Assembly (NCBI GenBank): GCA_036897485.1
Contig: JAYMTF010001912.1
Location: 1 to 20,649, forward strand
Reading direction: 5' to 3'
DNA from: Pelargonium nanum
Lineage: Eukaryota > Streptophyta > Magnoliopsida > Geraniales > Geraniaceae
Length of the DNA stretch: 20,649 nucleotides
Position numbers and translations under genes: made by a program
Shown here: one piece after another, positions 9,431 through 20,649 of the stretch
How the letters are laid out: each line of letters opens with the position of its first letter
Numbering within the stretch: the stretch's first letter is position 1
Notes under the pieces: generated by a model
Database searches by the model: none
What the model saw: only the letters and a program-made list of their open reading frames with translations
What the model was told of the DNA's origin: nothing

Positions 9431-12299
9431 ACGTACAGAGGTAATTGTTGTTTTTTTTAAAATATAATTTTTTTATATAATCCTAGGGTTAGAACCAGAA
9501 GCTTTTGGGTTCTTGTAGACTATGTAAGAGTAACACACCGTTAAACAAAAAATTATGCGTGCCCAAGTTTAGGAGCTCCTCTTGGGGATCAAATACCTTT
9601 TCGAGGATTGTGAAGAAGTTTGAGGCTCCCCTTTGATTCCCGAAGAGACATGATGTGATTTAGTTTGCTTTGAAATGCATGGGCGGAGTGAATGTGGTAT
9701 GAGAAGATGCATCGACGAGGATGTAGTATGTGGAAACTCAATTAAAGGGGACACATGCAGTTCTTGGGAACCGGATCGTGACTCCATATATGTTTTATTT
9801 ACTCGAGTGTAAAAGAGCATCAACATTAATGATACTCAAATCGTGTCACCAAATAACGTAACTTTATTTTATTGTATGTCATGTCATCAAAGTTCTTTAT
9901 CAAACTTGTTTAGTGTATTAGTCAACTCAATTTGAGTCCCTAATTTTCATTTCACCAATACCAAACAGATACAACATCCCAATTATCTCTACAAATATTT
10001 TACATCTATAAAGTAAACAACCTAAATAAAACTTAATGTGCGAACATCTAGTTATGGGCTTCAATTAGTAGAGTAATGGGTCGCATGTGTATACATAAGT
10101 TTAATGTTGGACACATATTTCACACTCGTGACTTATAAATCACACATATGTTAGTTGTGTCGTGTCAATCGTAATTACCAACTAACGTTACAAACACTCC
10201 TCCATACACTATAAACATGTGGTGAATTAAATACCATATGATCATTCCTGTGTAAAACATCTTGCATATGGGGTTTCCCAAATTACTCCATCGAAGAGGA
10301 AAAAGAGTTACTTATTGCCAAAAGAAAACACAAATGGTAGGACCAACACCACTGCCTAATCCGACTCACTGTAATTACAAGAACATGAAAGTCCTATTCC
10401 TTCTATTTCCGTGATTTTCGGGACATTTACGGCCAGGGCAACAAATTGATAATGTCATCAAAGATTCAAGGTTACAATTTCCTAATCATGGCCCACTAAA
10501 ACTGTGAATACCATGATTGATTGGTACTAACATTAATTAACATAATGTATATTCATAGAGCCAATTAAGCTAACAATTTTTATTAGACTGAAAATTTAAT
10601 TTACATGGCAAATTTTAGCATTGAAATGTATTTTTGTATTGACTTTGAAAAAAGCATGTTGTAAATATCCGTGACAACAAGATAATGATGGTTTGTTTTA
10701 TCATTGTTTAATAAAAGAAAATTTGGTTTCTTTTCTGTTCTCTTTTTCTTTGTCTTGTGAGATTCTATTCCGGAAAATTAAAGCCACGAATTCTGTTATA
10801 GATCATGATTAATATGAACATTAAGATGCAAGATTAATTTAAACTAAATTATTCCCTCCCCCCGTGAATCTAATTTCTTTTCCTTGCTTGAAACCAATGC
10901 TAAGTATCTAATTTATTCTGTCACCGGCCTCCAACAAACTCCACATATATTAAAGAAAAGCACAATTGGAGCATAAAATCTTGAAATCAAATCTTGAAAA
11001 TCACCGAATTAGCAGCTACTTAATTGTAGTACTAATTATTTTATACATTGAGAGAAAGGGGAACAAGAAAAAAAAGGAAGCTAAAGGAATGTCTAGATTC
11101 AATCATTTTTTGCAGTAAGAATAATTCCAAGAATTGATGAATAAAATAAAGATTGCTCTATGGAAATGATTATCTCTTCATCACTCAAATGATTTGATTA
11201 ATCTTGATATCAATCTCATTGGTCAACCGATTCTTGTTAAAAATAATTTTATATATTTTTATATTATTGTAATCTTTTATTTATTTTGAAAATCACACAC
11301 ACACACATATATGCACTGCACTTTTATAGTTATTATTCTCATTTTTTGTTGTTGATGAGTTTTAGTTAATAGAGCAAGTGAACAACAACATAGTATTTGA
11401 TGATGCATGTATTAGGTTGAGCTAAACATAAGTGAAGAAAAAAAGAACAAAAACAAAAAGTGCCACTTGGGTAATTTATTAATTTGGTTTGAGTTGAGTA
11501 AGCAAATTAGTGAGTTGGAATGCATGAAATATTGAAACCTGCCCCCACAATAATTTTTTGTATTTGGTTTTGGCATTCAATATTTGAATGCTATGGTGAT
11601 ATACAGCTTGTCAAAATGTTCTTGTGTCCTCATTTGTACCAGATCCAACCAATCTTTGTTCAGGTGAAAAAATTAACATTATTCAGCAAAGAACATGCTT
11701 TACTCTAAATAGACAGCAATGTTAGCTTCTAGGGTTCTAGGTCAATACCCTAATTATATATATAGGTATATGTATATATAGATATTATTGAAAATGGCTT
11801 GTTGATGTATTTTTAGTTGCCACACATGTCACCTTCTTGAAACTCGCATCAAGATTCATCAGCAGTTCTTAGAAAAAGATGGTGGTTCAGAGTTGGATAG
11901 GTAGATAAGCAGAAATGAATCATCAACATTAAGTTTCTTGTTACCGCACGAAAATAAGAACTAATTGATTGATAAAAACGAAAATGTGAAGGTCAATTTT
12001 ACAAGTGAAAGACAGCTTGTCAAATGTTAATTGTTGTCTGCATTTATTCTACATCAGTACCATTCTCAACTACTATTTTTTATCTTGAAACTATTGGAAA
12101 GAAAATGAACAAAACAATGATATCATTGAGAATACAGTAAATAGCTTATTCATGGGTATGCAAAACAAACATGTAACTTAATTAAGACATGTTTAGTTGT
12201 TGGAAATTATGCAAAATATTTTCTCCGAAAGCAATTTATAGAGCTTATAGTATATAGTTCAAATTGCTATAGTTTCTATCTTTCTTGCATTAGTTGCAT
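9431..12299. other. Gene-free intergenic stretch
   Basis: AT-rich with no credible gene. An 85-codon open frame at 9569-9826 on the minus strand is serine/histidine-rich without a recognisable motif. A short (CA)n-(TA)n microsatellite sits at about 11294-11312. The GC-richer block 11520-11760 and the block 11820-12030 both contain ACAGCTTGTCAAA (about 11603 and 12012), a 13-base direct repeat, but no coding sense. Confidence 0.45.
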
Positions 12300-12600
12300 A
12301 TATATGATACAATAACTCTTTTACCGATCACCAAGATTATAGAGACAGAGAAGAAGAAAAGAAGATAGCAATGAGAAAGAATATCAGAGGAAAGTTAGAG
12401 AGAGAGATTGAGAGGGTGGGAAGAGACAGAATGTAGAGAGAGAATCATTTTATTCATCAATCAATCATTGGTTGATTATTACTCATCTCAGATACAGAAA
12501 GAAAGCATAAGAAACTATGACAACCAGTACAAAGTTGGCAATACAGCTAAATAAGCAACTGGGCCTAACATGGGCCAAAGCTCCTATGGGCCTAATACAA
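12300..12600 (-). mobile_element. Probable LTR retrotransposon remnant (solo LTR-like, minus orientation)
   Basis: Read on the minus strand, the segment opens with three GGCCCA words (12559-12592), continues through a GCTTATTTAGCTGTATT block, reaches AATAAAATG at 12454-12446, and then runs about 110 bases of nearly pure pyrimidine (12445-12335). A promoter, a polyadenylation signal and a CT-rich U5 in that order are typical of plant copia LTRs. No PBS, polypurine tract, gag or pol follows on either side, and the TG...CA ends and 5-bp target duplication could not be fixed. Alternatively it is a stand-alone purine tract with site II motifs. Recognition is by pattern only. Confidence 0.4.
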
Positions 12601-12626
12601 ACAAACCAAAATTCAGTATACCACTT

Positions 12627-12730
12627 TCATATCATTCTAAGTAATTACAGAATACGAGTTCAAAAACTAAAGTAATTACAGAATATTGTTTTAAAAAAAA
12701 AAAGTAATTACAGAATATTTTCATATCATT
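12627..12730 (+). repeat. Three copies of AAGTAATTACAGAATA
   Basis: The word GTAATTACAGAATA occurs at about 12641, 12672 and 12703, spaced by about 31 bases. The first copy is preceded, and the third followed, by TTTCATATCATT. The third spacer includes an A11 run, so replication slippage or nested insertion of an A-tailed piece is possible. The unit has no evident function. Confidence 0.75.
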
Positions 12731-13350
12731 TAATTTATGTACATTATCATTATCAAGTCTATTCTCTACACTCCAATTAATTTGTCCCTATCCTTTGGCT
12801 CCAAGTAAATATATTATATCAATCCATATCCAAATCAAATAACTCGTTATCATCTAAGAAACACAAAATCAAGCTTCTTTTCCTTGACCAAGTCGGACAT
12901 GACACGTCTTTTGCACAAAATAGGTCCAATTGATCTTTTTTTTTTTTTAATTTAGTCGGATATATTTGTACATTTTACACATAAAATTCAAAATTTGTCT
13001 TTCAAGTCGGTTTCGGGTTTTTTTCGATCCAAAACAAAACTCAACTTTGAATACTCTATCTGTAGTGCAGATTTCGTGCTAAGAAATATTAAAAATGACT
13101 TGCGCAAGGGTTTTGCTCCACCATATTCCTGCAATAAAATCTCTTGACTAATTATTTTTTATAGGATTTTTCTAATTCATGTTTTAATAAGTCTTTTATA
13201 ATTCTTGAGGAACAAGCAACCAAAAACTCCTTAATTAGATTCCTACATATATTCTAGGAGTCCGTTTAGATTTTGCGTATATCAATTCATCGAGCCCGAG
13301 ACTAAATTATTGAGTAATTTTTTTTATTACTATTATTTTATTCTTCCATA
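12731..13350. other. Upstream region of the ubiquitin-RPL40 pseudogene
   Basis: AT-rich sequence that should contain the former promoter and leader. No well-placed TATA box stands out. The last bases before the ATG (TCTTCCATA) are pyrimidine-rich, and CATAATGCAG could pass for a splice acceptor, so a 5'-UTR intron, common in plant ubiquitin genes, cannot be excluded. Confidence 0.4.
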
Positions 13351-15301
<1,951 letters not shown>

Positions 15302-15717
15302 TTTTTGTAGTATTTTTTGTTGGAGATTTTAGTTATCGATTGGAATATTAATAACAATACCATGTTTTTGTACCTTATTTTAAAGGCTTGAGAATTGAGA
15401 TAAAAATGACGGGATTCTAATCCAAACATTATCAATAGAATCACATTTTTATTCTTCATTCCCATTCTCAAACCAAAAGTTTTAATTCAAAAACCAATTA
15501 AACAGTTTAGGGTTTAGCGATCAATCAGAAACAACAATATCTCAATCTTTGAAGGCCATCATTTAAAATTCGCAAGATTGATGTATATTTTGTGGAGTTT
15601 CCACTGATTTATAAGATGAAAGAATCAATCAAATTTCATTAATTACATGAAAAATGAAAGCATAGCCTCTCACCCAAACTACAGTTTCCACAAAGCCGAT
15701 AGATTTGGAGGAGCGTC

Positions 15718-16958
15718 TCAGTTACCTCCACCGCCAAATAGGTAGCCCAGAGAGGATCCGCCACCAGGGGCAGCATGAACCTTAGTTGTTCGACGATCCT
15801 GCATTATACGAGGAAGAAACCAGTTAGTGCATGCAAGTACAGAGGCTATGAAAAGTTAAAAAGAAACATAAATCCATGCATAAACTACCATGAGCTACTG
15901 AGAGAACAAATAAGAGAGAACATGCATTACCAGAGTAAACAAAGATAATAAAGAGATGAAACTCTGTAATGTACCCCACCAAATTCACATAAAAGCTGTT
16001 GGCACCTTTTTCCTTGTAGAAAATTAGGGAGGCACTAGCAAACATTTTGAAACATACAGATTTGAAGTAAACCAGATATGTTCCATACTTAGAGCTGACA
16101 ATTTGGACCCAAATCCAAAATCCAACCTGCATTTTTGTGGGTTTGGGTTGGATTTGCCATTGGGAAGGTGCGAGTCAGGTTTTGGTTGAGTCTTTTCAGC
16201 TAGAAACTGAATTGCCAGCTCTATACTGAATGTGTAAATCTTCTTTCTAGTTGATAATTTCCACTGATGGCAATAAGAGTTTTGCACTTGTAGTATTTGC
16301 AAAAATACAGATTGCGCAAAGATTAGAAAAAGACAAGCAATGATAAAAGTGGTGGCAACACTATGAGCATATATATTTTTTTCTTTTTTAATTACGCCAG
16401 TGGTCCACATGCTATTGATATTAATCGATTCTAAATCATCCATAATGTGAGCCATGTAAGTACATAAAAGTCTGAATAACACATTCCTGAAATTATGCTT
16501 GAAACCAAGTGGTATTAAGGCACAACATGCAATATGCATTTTCCATTTACTCAATTCCAAATCTTCAGTACTTAAACTAAAATTGAGATCATGCCAAATC
16601 CAACATGCTTAATTGTAATATTATACTTTATCCACACAAGTGACAGGACCTTTATTTGCAATTAGTAAACTCAGATCCTTCGAGAATAGAACCATACCGT
16701 GAGGAAGTTACCCGTGTTCTGACCATCTGCCCGTGCATAGTTGTTTGAAGATGTACCATGGATGCCAGCAGCAATCTGCTTGGTAGCATTTACAGGTGGA
16801 GAACGAGAGGCAGATTTGAAGGGTGTCAAATTATTTGCAGACTGCTCTTTGTTTTGAGCAGATTTAGCTTTGTTTGTGGTAGGTTTTGGAGCCTCTCCAC
16901 TCCCAAACAGATAGCCCAGTGAACTCTGCCCACCGCCACAGCTGACTCCACGACCCAT
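15718..16958 (-). CDS. SPIRAL1-like microtubule-associated protein, 113 residues, 2 coding exons
   Basis: Coding exons run from 16958 to 16698 and from 15798 to 15718 on the minus strand, joined in phase 0 across an 899-bp intron (donor ACG|GTATGG, acceptor ATGCAG|GAT). The protein begins MGRGVSCGGGQSSLGYLFGS and ends APGGGSSLGYLFGGGGN. The paired GGGxSSLGYLFG repeats at both ends (residues 8-19 and 99-109), with a Lys/Ser/Asn-rich linker and the NNYxRxDGQNxGNFLTDRR(T/S)TKV block at residues 72-94, define the plant SPIRAL1/SP1-like family. Members bind cortical microtubules and support straight, anisotropic cell expansion. Length (113) matches family members (about 110-120). An in-frame upstream ATG at 17015 lies in the intron and is not the start, because a splice acceptor (GAACAG|GATATT) sits at 16981. 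I cannot tell which paralogue it is. The gene is intact and probably functional. Confidence 0.95.
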
Positions 16959-16980
16959 GCTTTTAAATGACAATAATATC

Positions 16981-18364
16981 CTGTTCGGCATTACAAGCAA
17001 GTAATGAGAAAACATAATTGGAGTTTCAAATTTCCTTTTTCTATATTTATATATATTAACTGCAGTCTCAGAGGCATTAAAAAGTATATATCCCGTAGAG
17101 TAACAAAACTAAGATTATTGTGTTACTGTTTTTCTCAATACCTAAACTGATAAAGATAGCATATATTCTTTTCTTTTGCAATAGTCAGTCCATCGCGGTA
17201 ACAATGAATGATGCATTTTCAATGTAGCAAAATCTACAGAAACCAATCCAAATGGGATCAAGGAGCTCTAACTCCAAAGCTTCACAGCTCTTTACAACAT
17301 GTTGCTTTACTTAGTACTAGGTGTCCCCAAAAAACTTCTCTACACTTGGTTCCCACTTTGTCCTCGAGATAACCAACCTCCTAGTGGAACTCAAAGAAAA
17401 TGAACAAAGTTTCAACCATGAGTTTCATCACTCAAAAACTAAGGGGAAGAAGGAATCATCCAGGCCAAAATTAATGGTAATTTCTTCTGTACTTTGGTAG
17501 AAAAATAAAAATAAAATCATCAAAGAACATATTGTAAGAATTTATATTACAACTATTTGATTTTCAATGCAAAACTTTTGCTCTAATAAGCAATACTTTG
17601 CTTAGATTTTCATTGGCCATCCAAACTTCACACCTTGGCCGTAGCTGCAACAATATCTTAGTCTTGGATAGAGATATAAATAAATACTAAAAGGAGAAAT
17701 CTTTTGATGTCAAAGCTTCATAAATTTTCACTTCATTCCAAAATACACCACACAACATCCATCACCAAAACCAACTAGAGTCATACTAACCAGCAATTTC
17801 TATTTAAATAGTGATTCGCGTTCCGGAACGCATGTTCCAAATCGAGGAACACTAGCAATTCAAAGCGTGAAACTTGGCATTTAGGTTGCCATACAGTTCT
17901 ATTCAACAAATAAAGGTCCACATGGTATACTTGTAGTCCTGTAGACATAAACCTAGTACATATATACATACAGATATGCATCAATTAGAATTGAAAAGCA
18001 TGATCCATTTCACCCAATACAATCAAGATACGAAAAACACAAACAACCAAACCACAAACCAATCTTGATCCCTAAAATTGACACCCGAAAACATCAGAAA
18101 CCAGAGCAAGCAAGACGTCCTAATGAAAGCCATTAATCACAAAAACAACTGCAACAGAGCGACAAGCAACAACGACGCTAATTAATCATCGCTCACAGCA
18201 TCACCAGGGATCAGTCAATGAATGATAATAAATAAATTAAACAATGCGATCACGCAAACATGAAATCATTGACGACGGAGCGAGAAATGGTGAAATGGAA
18301 GCGAAATTGGAGGAGCGAATGAGAGGGAAAAAGCTGAGAGATCTAGGGTTTGGAGGAGAAGTAC
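16981..18364 (-). other. 5'-UTR intron of the SPIRAL1-like gene
   Basis: On the minus strand an AAG|GTACTT donor at 18364 and a TGCCGAACAG|GA acceptor at 16981 frame a 1384-bp intron located 22 bases before the start codon. Long leader introns are common in plant cytoskeletal genes and often raise expression. Inside it I see no further gene: the open frame at 17781-17984 lacks any recognisable motif. Confidence 0.65.
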
Positions 18365-18490
18365 CTTGGGTCTTGGGATCAGGTGAGGCGATGGATTGGC
18401 GTTTCTTCGGCGGAGAGATTGATTACGAGACACAACTCAGCAACGGCAAGGGAGAGCTAGATTTTGTAGAGGGAGAGCTGACTATAAATA
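18365..18490 (-). promoter_or_regulatory. Promoter TATA box and first non-coding exon of the SPIRAL1-like gene
   Basis: On the minus strand TATTTATA (18490-18483) is followed, after about 30 bases, by a CT-rich, GC-richer leader reaching the donor at 18364/18365. The predicted first exon is about 90 bases (near 18455-18365) and contains no ATG. Its composition (CTCTCC and CGCC words) is typical of plant 5' leaders. The exact transcription start is inferred from TATA spacing. Confidence 0.55.
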
Positions 18491-18499
18491 GAAAGATAT

Positions 18500-18964
18500 T
18501 TATCTAATTCAAACTATTTTTAAAATAATTAAGTTACTAATTCGTCCCGTTAAACCATTAGTGTCCATCCAGCTACGGGTGGTTATGATTGGATTGCAAG
18601 ACAGATCGAAATTTGGAACAAACCAAACGAACCGGGTTGCATCAGTCCAGTTCGGTTCAATTTGAATTGGATCATAATATTTAGTAGAGTTAAATAATTT
18701 TGTCTTCTATGAACTCGCAATTGAACTTTTCTTTTATTTTACTCTTATTATCCGGCTGTAACATGTCAATTTGCGTCACGTCAGCTTTTGACAGCATGTC
18801 GGTTCATAATAATTATTTGTTAACGTGGAATCGTTAAATGATGTGATTTTTTTTCTTCTTCCAAAATAACAGCCAAAACACTAGAAAGGAAAAAACGAAA
18901 TGCAACATTTAAACAGTAAAATATAAAATTACATTGATTACACTTTGTAGAATGCTGGTTTAGA
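18500..18964. other. Intergenic between the SPIRAL1-like promoter and the LEA_2 gene
   Basis: No gene seen. At about 18575-18670 there is GGTTCGGTTCAATTTGAATTGG and related CCGGGTTGC-type sequence, a composition often found in plant hAT-type non-autonomous elements whose termini read like GGGTGGTTATG. Only one possible end is visible, so this is at most a fragment. The segment includes the 3' flank of the LEA_2 gene. Confidence 0.35.
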
Positions 18965-19122
18965 CTATAACTTGATTTTGGAGTCGCATGTAGTGTTAAC
19001 ATTCCTTGTCTGAATGAAAAAACTGATGCTACATGTGCTAAAAGCCGTGGCATGTAACTTGAAGATCTTGAACAAACTGACCTTCCCAGGTAGAGTAGCC
19101 GACGATGTCATGTTCAAGGGGG
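18965..19122 (-). pseudogene. Out-of-frame C-terminal part of the LEA_2 gene
   Basis: On the minus strand, one frame away from the main open frame, the sequence from about 19120 to the TAG at 18965-18967 encodes about 50 residues typical of the end of LEA_2 proteins: LNMTSSATLPGKVSLFKIFK, then an AFSTCSISFFI block and a TTCDSKIKL terminus. The run of five G at 19118-19122 on the plus strand explains it: with four, the two frames join into a continuous product of about 181 residues. The region has no internal stop in that frame, so the damage is young or a base-call error. Confidence 0.8.
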
Positions 19123-19511
19123 CTTGATATCAACTTACTGATCATAAGATCTGCAGAAGTATTAATGTTAAGCTGGCCGCGGGCCGGAACTAATTGTTGC
19201 TCAATTGGGATTTCAGCAATGGTGATTCCATGGTAATCCACATTGCTGGTTGTGTTCTTGAACTTGAAGCTCCCATAGTTGCGGTTGTCAATGGTGACAA
19301 GAAATCCTATGGTGACATTTTGTGGTATGTTGGTGAAATTGAAAGCAATATTGCCAAGACCAACAGGGTGGGCAGTGATGGTGGGCGGTTTGGGCTTCAA
19401 GACTGTGAAGGACAGTGTTACTAGCACAGCAAAAGTGATTATCAATACAATTGTTGTCACAGCACAGCAGATCTTGAGGCCTTTGCGTCTACTAATTTTG
19501 GGATCTGCCAT
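19038..19511 (-). CDS. LEA_2/NHL-type membrane-anchored protein, C-terminally truncated by a frameshift (157 residues)
   Basis: The frame starts MADPKISRRKGLKICC. A short basic cytosolic N-terminus (1-14) is followed by one hydrophobic span at about 15-37 and then FTVLKPKPP, the usual junction to the extracytosolic LEA_2 (WHy) beta domain of plant NDR1/HIN1-like proteins. Residues 44-132 fit that domain: a VGLGNIAFNFTNIPQNVTIGF strand region, the NRNYGSFKFKN turn, and the SADLMISKLIS segment. Four N-glycosylation sequons are visible (58, 65, 86, 117). After about residue 131 the frame leaves the family pattern and stops at 19038. The lost C-terminal third is present just downstream in another frame (next entry). 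Family members are usually 180-220 residues, intronless and plasma-membrane or ER-associated, with roles in stress or defence. Whether the short form is made and stable is unknown. Upstream on the minus strand TTAAATA at 19574-19568 is a candidate TATA box. Confidence 0.8.
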   Translation of the reverse strand: MADPKISRRKGLKICCAVTTIVLIITFAVLVTLSFTVLKPKPPTITAHPVGLGNIAFNFTNIPQNVTIGFLVTIDNRNYGSFKFKNTTSNVDYHGITIAEIPIEQQLVPARGQLNINTSADLMISKLISSPLEHDIVGYSTWEGQFVQDLQVTCHGF

Positions 19512-19579
19512 GTTTCTTGAATATTATGAGAAAAATATGAATGTCTTAACTGGAATTAGGAGTGAGGTATTTAAGGAAG

Positions 19580-20615
19580 ATGATGTACAGAAGTTGCTTT
19601 CTGTTTGGTCCTGTCTGTGTATGAGTTTAATTTAATTACGTGCAGTGGAAGTTGTTTTGGCTTGTATTAAGGTATTTGAAACTCACAACTCTATATAAAA
19701 AGTTAAAGATGTCACTAGCAGTTTTGCTCATTATGCAATCTATTGAATCCATTTTGATTTGTGTTCAAAGAATGTTTTAAATGTTTTTTTTTTCAGAGAT
19801 CTTTAGGACATTTTATAGGTCAAGAATGTTTTACATATTGTTTGTGCTTCCTTGCAAATCCATATGTTTCATGTTTTCTAATATCTCCAGTTTTGCCGAT
19901 GAGGACTCCAATTTTGCCCATCTTCACCTTCGAATGCAGAAAAATCTTTATAAGAATGTTGATCCATCCTTGATCCTTGGTCGCCTGAAGTTTTAGGTAA
20001 GCTCTTGTTTTGTATCATCAAGAGTATAGTAATGTTGGTCGAAAGTTTTGAATTTGCCTGGGTCAATCTCAACAAAAGTTTTGTATCATCACCGGGCTTG
20101 CACTACTTCTTCAACTCAATGGAATAATTTTTGCTCCAATGTCGGGTCAATATCACCTCATTTTGCAGGTTCAAGAGTATGGAACAGACAACCAAGATCG
20201 ATGAACAAATTAAAAAATACGAAGAGTACGTTACTATAATAGTCACATGAGAAAAGTCATAATATTACTATGTGCCCATAAGAATAAAAAGAGTACATCT
20301 AATTTGGACGAAAATCATATCCTCTGTAATGTACTCCTCTATTTTTTTCCTTGTTTAGGAAGATTTCTTGTTTGTATCTTGTTTGTACATTAATATTTAT
20401 TTCCTGTATATTCTTAATGACATCAAAATCTAACCATGAAAACAAATATAATACCAAACTAGACAGCTAACATAATAGGAATCATCTCAAACCAGCAGAT
20501 TTGTTCTGTTATTTCACTAATTATTATGTTACAAAATAAAATGAATATATAAGGTTTGGGTTGTGTTGTGTGTAACGTCGAGCTAGAGACGTTACGTTGT
20601 GCCACATTTTTAGTC
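19580..20615. other. Intergenic upstream of the LEA_2 gene; no intact gene seen
   Basis: Short open frames on both strands overlap one another without coding character. Two features stand out: a possible KH-domain relic at 19881-19927 on the minus strand (see findings), and a direct repeat GTTTTGTATCATCA at about 20007 and 20078. The last 300 bases are AT-rich with nothing recognisable up to the hairpin at 20573-20594. Confidence 0.4.
20573..20594. repeat. Short perfect inverted repeat
   Basis: TAACGTC at 20573-20579 and GACGTTA at 20588-20594 form a 7-bp stem around an 8-base loop (GAGCTAGA), about 25 bases outside the Helitron-like end. GACGTTAC is also a CRE/ACGT-type word. The function is unknown and chance is possible. 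Confidence 0.5.
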
Positions 20616-20618
20616 TAA

Positions 20619-20649
20619 CTAGTAAAAATACCCGTGCGATGCACGGGAT
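20619..20649 (-). mobile_element. Helitron-like 3' terminus (hairpin plus CTAG|T); body beyond the window
   Basis: Read on the minus strand the sequence is a perfect 7-bp hairpin CCCGTGC-ATC-GCACGGG (20647-20631), then 8 bases (TATTTTTA), then CTAG followed by T (20622-20618). Plant Helitrons end in a GC-rich hairpin about 10 bases before CTRR and insert between A and T without a target duplication, as seen here. The element would extend to the right of the window on the minus strand, so its 5' TC end cannot be checked. The jump in GC content against the AT-rich flank supports a boundary. GC-rich hairpins of this sort are frequent in plant genomes and some belong to other repeats. Confidence 0.6.

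Noticed and set aside
9569..9826. 85-codon minus-strand open frame, Ser/His-rich
   Set aside because: No recognisable motif or neighbour; consistent with chance in a locally GC-richer block.
11840..11870. miR172*-like string (GCATCAAGATTCATCAGCAG)
   Set aside because: The order of the blocks does not match miR172 or its star strand, and no hairpin partner is visible nearby.
16085..16165. CCCAAATCCAAAATCCAACC against GGTTTGGGTTGGATTTG inverted repeat as a separate transposon
   Set aside because: A fold is possible, but no termini or target duplication can be recognised, so it is left as part of the intron.
16024..16560. 178-codon open frame on the minus strand, the longest in the window
   Set aside because: It lies inside the 899-bp intron of the SPIRAL1-like gene on the same strand, has no conserved motif, and part of it (about 16085-16165) is a CCAAATCC/GGATTTG inverted repeat.
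16959..17015. N-terminal extension of the SPIRAL1-like protein from the ATG at 17015
   Set aside because: A splice acceptor at 16981 places that ATG in the leader intron, and family proteins begin with MGRG at 16958.
17255..17280. miR159-like string (GATCAAGGAGCTCTA)
   Set aside because: It differs from miR159 at several places and no complementary arm was found in the adjoining bases, so no precursor hairpin is supported.
18244..18507. 87-codon plus-strand open frame
   Set aside because: It is antisense to the promoter and first non-coding exon of the SPIRAL1-like gene, whose CT-rich leader gives a Glu/Arg/Gly-rich reverse reading.
19194..19635. Two overlapping plus-strand open frames (76 and 118 codons)
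   Set aside because: Both are antisense to the LEA_2 gene, which has clear family motifs on the minus strand.
19761..19996. Overlapping 70- and 71-codon plus-strand open frames
   Set aside because: Cys/Phe-rich readings in two frames of the same DNA with no family resemblance; the minus-strand KH-like reading is the more suggestive one.

Overview
The window looks like nuclear DNA of a eudicot plant. It is AT-rich, its genes are split by GT-AG introns, gene density is low, and it is littered with small non-autonomous transposons of plant type (a Stowaway-like end, a long-TIR MITE, an apparent Helitron 3' terminus). The gene products are plant-specific or typical plant families. I saw no prokaryotic, organellar or viral genes.

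Layout. 1-234 is the right part of a Stowaway-like MITE cut by the window edge. 1015-1698 is a 684-bp foldback element with arms of about 110 bp, a tandem-repeat core and a candidate 6-bp target duplication. 4462-5227 (+) is a three-exon gene for a VUP1-like (VASCULAR-RELATED UNKNOWN PROTEIN) protein of 187 residues with a TATA box about 100 bp upstream. 5228-13350 is a long gene-free stretch holding a decayed MITE near 5600-5830, short repeats, and a probable minus-strand LTR remnant at about 12300-12600. 13351-15301 (+) is a four-exon ubiquitin-RPL40 fusion gene broken by a 4-bp duplication in exon 1; its third intron carries a degenerate Stowaway-like MITE. 15718-16958 (-) is an intact SPIRAL1-like microtubule gene of 113 residues, with a long 5'-UTR intron and promoter near 18490. 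18965-19511 (-) is a LEA_2/NHL-type membrane-anchored protein gene whose last third is thrown out of frame by one extra base in a run of five G. 19881-19927 (-) may be a relic of a KH domain. 20619-20649 is a Helitron-like 3' terminus on the minus strand, whose body would lie beyond the window.

The genes do not form a pathway or a co-regulated unit; they are neighbours on a chromosome. The notable theme is decay: two of the four recognisable genes carry one small frameshift each while most of the rest reads well, which suggests recent inactivation or sequence error. No clearly novel system was found. The most useful points for follow-up are the two frameshifts, the uneven divergence of the RPL40 half, the 684-bp foldback element, the Helitron terminus and the possible KH relic.
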